From an uncultured Oscillospiraceae bacterium (GTDB lineage: Bacteria; Bacillota; Clostridia; Oscillospirales; Acutalibacteraceae), in the NCBI GenBank assembly GCA_900539845.1, contig UQDP01000016.1, positions 1 to 49,977 of the forward strand: DNA of 49,977 nucleotides. Direction: 5' to 3'. This document shows, piece after piece, positions 44,236 to 49,977 of the stretch. Numbering within the stretch: the stretch's first letter is position 1; each line of letters starts with the position of its first letter. The position numbers and the translations under genes were made by a program. A model generated the notes under the pieces. The model saw nothing but the letters and a program-made list of their open reading frames with translations. It was not told where the DNA came from and did no database searches.

Positions 44236-45204
44236 ATGTTTCACTGCAAAAAGATCATTGTTGTAGGCTGCCCGGGTTCAGGTAAAAGCACCTTCAGCAG
44301 AAAATTACACAAAGCCACCGGCATAGAACTGTTCCATTTGGACGCAATCTATTGGAACAAAGATTGCAGCCATATAAGCAAACCGGAATTGAAAGCAGAA
44401 CAGGAAAAAATATTCCGGCATGACAGTTATATAATCGACGGCAATTTTAAAAGCACACTTGAACTGCGGCTCAGTCACTGTGATTTGGTCTTTTTCTTTG
44501 ACCTGCCTGTTGAGACCTGTATCGACGGGGCATTAAACAGAAAGGGCAACCGACCCGAAATGCCCTGCGAACTGCCTGCGAACGACGAGTTAATTGATTT
44601 CATCAGAAAATTCAACACAGATATCAAGCTTATGATGCTTGCGCTGTTTCAAAAACACCATGCAAACGTAATAACTTTTCGTTCCCGCAAAGAGGCAGAT
44701 GATTACATAGAAAATATACAGCCGCTTGATTTAACGCTTAAAACAAAAAAGGGTATTTTCAACCACAGAGTTGCCGCGGTAATCACGCATAACCACAAAC
44801 TGCTTGCCCAGAAAAACACCAAAACAGATGAATATTATCTTGTGGGCGGCAGAGTCCGATTCGGCGAATCTTCCCAAGAGGCGCTCATTCGGGAAATAAA
44901 GGAAGAGCTAAATATAACCGTTTCGGATTTTAGGCCCTTATGGATAAACGAATGTTTCTTTATTGACAGCGGCCAGCAGTTCCATGAGATCGGCATGTAT
45001 TATCTTGTTGATATTAAAAACACAGATTTTAACCATTATGAATCCGTTTTTGAACTGCGGGAAGAAAACCGAACAAACACTTATGAATGGCTGGAAACAG
45101 ACAAATTAGACGATATTATGCTGTATCCGCTGTTCCTAAAAGACAAAATAAAAAATCCCGGCAAAAGCCCGGAACTGATCATCACCAAGGAGGCGGTCTT
45201 ATGA
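44236..45204 (+). CDS. P-loop kinase/Nudix hydrolase fusion
   Basis: 322 residues, ATG 6 bases after AGGAGGTC. The N-terminal half (1-165) resembles adenylate-kinase-like 'topology modulation' (FlaR-like) proteins: VVGCPGSGKSTFSRKL, LDAIYW, IIDGNF, VFFFDLP, and an Arg-containing lid (NRKGNRPEMP). The C-terminal half (about 172-300) is a Nudix domain: YYLVGGRVRFGES followed by ALIREIKEELNI, where Asn replaces the usual Gly of the box. It may phosphorylate and hydrolyse related nucleotides. Its stop overlaps the methyltransferase start (ATGA). Confidence 0.87.
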   Translation: MFHCKKIIVVGCPGSGKSTFSRKLHKATGIELFHLDAIYWNKDCSHISKPELKAEQEKIFRHDSYIIDGNFKSTLELRLSHCDLVFFFDLPVETCIDGALNRKGNRPEMPCELPANDELIDFIRKFNTDIKLMMLALFQKHHANVITFRSRKEADDYIENIQPLDLTLKTKKGIFNHRVAAVITHNHKLLAQKNTKTDEYYLVGGRVRFGESSQEALIREIKEELNITVSDFRPLWINECFFIDSGQQFHEIGMYYLVDIKNTDFNHYESVFELREENRTNTYEWLETDKLDDIMLYPLFLKDKIKNPGKSPELIITKEAVL

Positions 45205-45944
45205 TGCAGAATATCTATGACAATACTGAATTCTTTTCATCTTATAAAGCATTAAGGGAATCTGACGATAATTATAACATATTATTGGAACAGCCTGCAA
45301 TGATGGCGCTTTTACCCGATCTGAAGAACAAAACCGTTATAGATCTGGGCTGCGGATTCGGAGATAACTGCAAAACTTTTATCAATCTCGGTGCAAAACG
45401 GGTAGTGGGCATGGATATATCACGCAACATGTTAGAAATGGCAAAATACAAAAATTTTGACAAGCATATCGACTACATCCGTCTGCCGTTAGAGCATTTA
45501 TCAGCTGTGAACGAAAAGTTTGATCTTGCTTATAGCTCCTTATGTTTTCATTACATAAAGGAATTCGAATCGCTGATCAAGGACGTCGCAGAAAAGCTGA
45601 ATCCAAACGGAACACTGCTGTTTTCACAGGAGCATCCGATCGTTACAGCATCTTCGGGTATCGCCGGTTATTACCGCATCGATGAAAACGGCAGCAAGGT
45701 CTACTGTTTATGCAATTATCAGGATGAAAACGCATTGAGAACCGACAAGTGGTTTATTGACGGTGTTGTAAAATACCACAGAACCTTTTCAACTATCATA
45801 AACACGCTTACAGATCACGGATTTATAATTGAAAAAGTTGTTGAACCCGTTCCGAACAAGCAGGCTTTATCTAAAAGAAAAGGGCTCGATAAAGAATTCA
45901 TCAAGCCCACTTTTCTGATAGTCAAAGCAACCAAAAAAGAATAA
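45201..45944 (+). CDS. Class I SAM-dependent methyltransferase
   Basis: 247 residues from ATG 45201, with AAGGAGG 7 bases upstream; a frame opening at 45087 is only an overlap with the preceding gene. Motif I is VIDLGCGFGDNCKTF, then the acidic end of strand 2 (VVGMDISRNMLEMA), and LAYSSLCFHYI for motif IV. The C-terminal part resembles small-molecule methyltransferases. It is translationally coupled to the kinase-Nudix fusion, which implies a shared pathway. The substrate is unknown. Confidence 0.92.
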   Translation: MMQNIYDNTEFFSSYKALRESDDNYNILLEQPAMMALLPDLKNKTVIDLGCGFGDNCKTFINLGAKRVVGMDISRNMLEMAKYKNFDKHIDYIRLPLEHLSAVNEKFDLAYSSLCFHYIKEFESLIKDVAEKLNPNGTLLFSQEHPIVTASSGIAGYYRIDENGSKVYCLCNYQDENALRTDKWFIDGVVKYHRTFSTIINTLTDHGFIIEKVVEPVPNKQALSKRKGLDKEFIKPTFLIVKATKKE

Positions 45945-46080
45945 AATCATAGATATTATTGAAAGATACTTAAAAGTTCTCTGAATAACCAAAGTTTTGC
46001 AATATCTTAAGAATTTGTTTTTATTCAATCATGACCACTAAATAAGGTAATATAAAGATTGTATTTATATACAGAACATA

Positions 46081-47031
46081 TCACTCATCAAAATCATCTG
46101 TATCCTCATATTCATCTGTTTTTTCAGTTCTGTCAACGCTCGACTCTTCCGCCTGTGACTCCTGTTTGGAGTTTACTGCGTATTTTATCAAAAATCCCGT
46201 TCCGCACACGGCAAAAGTGCCCGCAAGAACAAGTAATCCTCTGGCTGCTGGACTCATTGACGTGGTTTTCTCCTCGTCAACAGAGTTGATTGTTCCGTTC
46301 GTCCGAAGCGAAGTCTCCACCTCTGTGGCACTGCTTTCCAACTCATACTCCATATCTCCGCCGGCAAATTTTGTTGTTGCCTGCGTTTTATCCATACTGC
46401 CGGAATAAATATATTTTGTGCTTGACTCCGAAGGCGTGCGTGTTATTCTCTTTTCGGTGGGGGAAGTTGTGTCGATAGGATCCCCTTTCTGATCAGACGC
46501 AGCTTCACCGGGCTGCACAAGACCTTGGACAATCGAATAATTCGAATCATTAATCGTTATAGCTACATCTATGCAATTTGTTACATTCTTATCCTCTTTC
46601 TGATTAAACTCAATGGCAAAATATATATCCTGCCCGTAGACTGATGTTTCACCAAAACTTTTTGATACAGCACAGGGCAGATTGCTGTCATCACTGTCTG
46701 CTGAAAGCATGATCTCATACTCTCTGTTGGGGTTTGACACTGTAACAGAAAGAAATACGTAATCATTGCCGCTCATTCCCGATTCCGAATAACTTATATG
46801 GCAATAAAATGAATTGTGCAAATAAAAAAACCGCAAATAGCCGTCATAAGTGCCGGCGATACTCGTTTGAACCGTCTGCGCATTGTTATGATCAAACCAT
46901 TTAGCGGGATCCTCTTCAAATTCAGTATTAAATGCATATACATTTATAGGTATGAGCATTAAAAATGCAAACACAAAAAGCAAGAAATATTTAAACTTTG
47001 CGTATAAAAATTTGCTCATTTTGTTTTTCAT
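46081..47031 (-). CDS. Single-pass cell-surface protein
   Basis: 316 residues. ATG 47031 is weakly supplied with GGTG upstream; ATG 47019 (MSKFLYAKF) is possible. A signal peptide (about 10-33, ending NVYA) leads into a beta-rich domain (about 40-175) with several aromatic pairs, a Ser/Thr-rich stalk (about 180-260), a C-terminal membrane helix (GLLVLAGTFAVCGTGFLIKY), and an acidic cytoplasmic tail ending DEYEDTDDFDE. This is a typical type I membrane surface protein. I do not recognise the ectodomain. Confidence 0.85.
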   Translation of the reverse strand: MKNKMSKFLYAKFKYFLLFVFAFLMLIPINVYAFNTEFEEDPAKWFDHNNAQTVQTSIAGTYDGYLRFFYLHNSFYCHISYSESGMSGNDYVFLSVTVSNPNREYEIMLSADSDDSNLPCAVSKSFGETSVYGQDIYFAIEFNQKEDKNVTNCIDVAITINDSNYSIVQGLVQPGEAASDQKGDPIDTTSPTEKRITRTPSESSTKYIYSGSMDKTQATTKFAGGDMEYELESSATEVETSLRTNGTINSVDEEKTTSMSPAARGLLVLAGTFAVCGTGFLIKYAVNSKQESQAEESSVDRTEKTDEYEDTDDFDE

Positions 47032-47065
47032 GCATATTCACCACGTGTCCCCAAATTTCGTTCTA

Positions 47066-47094
47066 ATTTTACCAAAGACTTTTGACTCGGTCAA
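47066..47094 (-). promoter_or_regulatory. Promoter of the surface protein
   Basis: On the minus strand TTGACC (47094-47089), 17-bp spacer, TAAAAT (47071-47066). Confidence 0.82.
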
Positions 47095-47225
47095 TATACA
47101 TTACACATTTAATTAATTGTAATATGGACAGCATATGAATAATATCCATATTATATTGTTCTTGATTTATAATATATACAGTGCGTAAAAAAAGAACACA
47201 CCAAAAAGAATTCATTTAAAAATAA

Positions 47226-47264
47226 ATGAAAAAAGGAAGAAGCTCCGCAGAGAAACGGAGCTTC
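47226..47264 (-). terminator. rRNA operon terminator
   Basis: On the minus strand GAAGCTCCG pairs with CGGAGCTTC, followed by TTCCTTTTTT. It lies just downstream of 5S. Confidence 0.9.
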
Positions 47265-47272
47265 AAGAAGAT

Positions 47273-47388
47273 GTCAGCATCGACCTATTTTCCCGGGCGG
47301 CTGCCCGCCAAGTATTTTCGGCACCGAAGAGCTTAACTGCCGTGTTCGGGATGGGAACGGGTGGACCCTCTTCGTCATAGACACCGAC
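47273..47388 (-). rRNA. rrf: 5S ribosomal RNA
   Basis: About 116 nt, with the conserved CCGTTCCCATCCCGAAC and GTTAAGCTCTTCGGTG. The 5' GTCGGTGTC pairs with the 3' GATGCTGAC. It is the last gene of the rRNA operon and is followed by the terminator. Confidence 0.93.
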
Positions 47389-47449
47389 TATGAACTGCAC
47401 GAATCATGCAGTTGTTTGTGAGACCTTATGTTGGTATCCTAAAGGTCTG

Positions 47450-47524
47450 TGGTGACCCGTAGGAGAATCGAACTCCTGTTTTCGCCGTGAGAGGGCGATG
47501 TCTTAACCGCTTGACCAACGGGCC
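47450..47524 (-). tRNA. tRNA-Glu (anticodon CTC)
   Basis: A cloverleaf ending in encoded CCA (47450-47452): acceptor GGCCCGT with ACGGGTC, anticodon arm TCGCC-CTCTCAC-GGCGA giving anticodon CTC, and T arm with GTTCGATTC. Located between 23S and 5S. Confidence 0.93.
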
Positions 47525-47529
47525 ACAGA

Positions 47530-47605
47530 TGGTACACCATCACGGGCTCGAACCGTGGACACCCTGATTAAGAGTCAGGTGCTCTACCAACTGAGCTAAT
47601 GGTGC
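47530..47605 (-). tRNA. tRNA-Lys (anticodon CTT)
   Basis: A cloverleaf with encoded CCA (47530-47532): acceptor GCACCAT with ATGGTGT, anticodon arm CCTGA-CTCTTAA-TCAGG giving anticodon CTT, and T arm GGTTCGAGCC. Five bases separate it from tRNA-Glu. Confidence 0.93.
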
Positions 47606-47678
47606 ATAGCTCATCTTAGGGCATATACCCTGAAAACTGAATACAAGTATCTGTGTTACCTTGACGCTTTGGCTTTAA

Positions 47679-49977
<2,299 letters not shown>

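Noticed and set aside
47130..47157. AT-rich inverted repeat (AATATGGA and TCCATATT) upstream of the surface gene promoter
   Set aside because: The arms are short and AT-rich with a variable centre. It may be chance in this composition, and no adjacent regulator was found.

Overview
The window looks like a chromosomal segment of a low-GC, gut-type Clostridia, probably Oscillospiraceae/Ruminococcaceae. The basis is AGGAGG ribosome binding sites with some GTG and TTG starts, consensus sigma-A promoters, dockerin-bearing secreted proteins, a DUF815 ATPase, an Amt-PII fusion, and a bacterial rRNA operon entering from the right edge on the minus strand. No phage, integrase, transposase or CRISPR array was seen.

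Layout. (1) 1-16.5 kb is a cell-surface region. A three-gene minus-strand operon (8340 to the left edge) encodes a 2026-residue secreted protein ending in a carboxypeptidase-regulatory-like module plus dockerin, a 381-residue cohesin-like protein with the same C-terminal cassette, and an incomplete cohesin-like protein. Across a 740-bp AT-rich gap, a divergent gene encodes a secreted protein of about 2474 residues made of a repeated helical module, with no recognisable anchor. (2) 16.7-21 kb is a probable operon: pyrophosphatase-like/Nudix fusion, nucleotidyltransferase, membrane-tethered GH27 alpha-galactosidase with an inserted beta-sandwich, and GNAT acetyltransferase. (3) 21-30 kb holds ilvC, a DUF815 ATPase, a response regulator/histidine kinase/HtrA protease operon, and a membrane-anchored phosphoesterase fused to a PQQ-type propeller. 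(4) 30-37 kb holds ilvA-ridA, an orphan solute-binding lipoprotein with a TTG start, comM plus a LUD protein, and alpha-phosphoglucomutase followed by a 33-codon membrane peptide. (5) 37-45.9 kb holds the Amt-PII fusion with an attenuator-like leader, a small XRE repressor divergent from a pair of ABC exporter half-transporters, an anchored lone protein, and a P-loop kinase-Nudix fusion coupled to a methyltransferase and preceded by a 5S rRNA-like fragment. (6) 46-50 kb holds a single-pass surface protein, then 5S rRNA, tRNA-Glu(CTC), tRNA-Lys(CTT) and the 3' part of 23S rRNA, all on the minus strand.

Functional links: IlvA and RidA form a deaminase/enamine-repair pair. ilvC, also on the minus strand, belongs to the same branched-chain amino-acid route. 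The two-component system is probably co-transcribed with its envelope protease. The XRE repressor sits beside two operator palindromes, each lying in the spacer of one of two overlapping divergent promoters. Four convergent gene pairs are separated by terminators that look bidirectional.

The most unusual items are the repeated giant surface proteins, the 5S-like leader at 44.1 kb, the twin-operator XRE/ABC switch, and the amt leader, where an intrinsic terminator starts almost at the promoter. All assignments come from reading the sequence. No database search was run.
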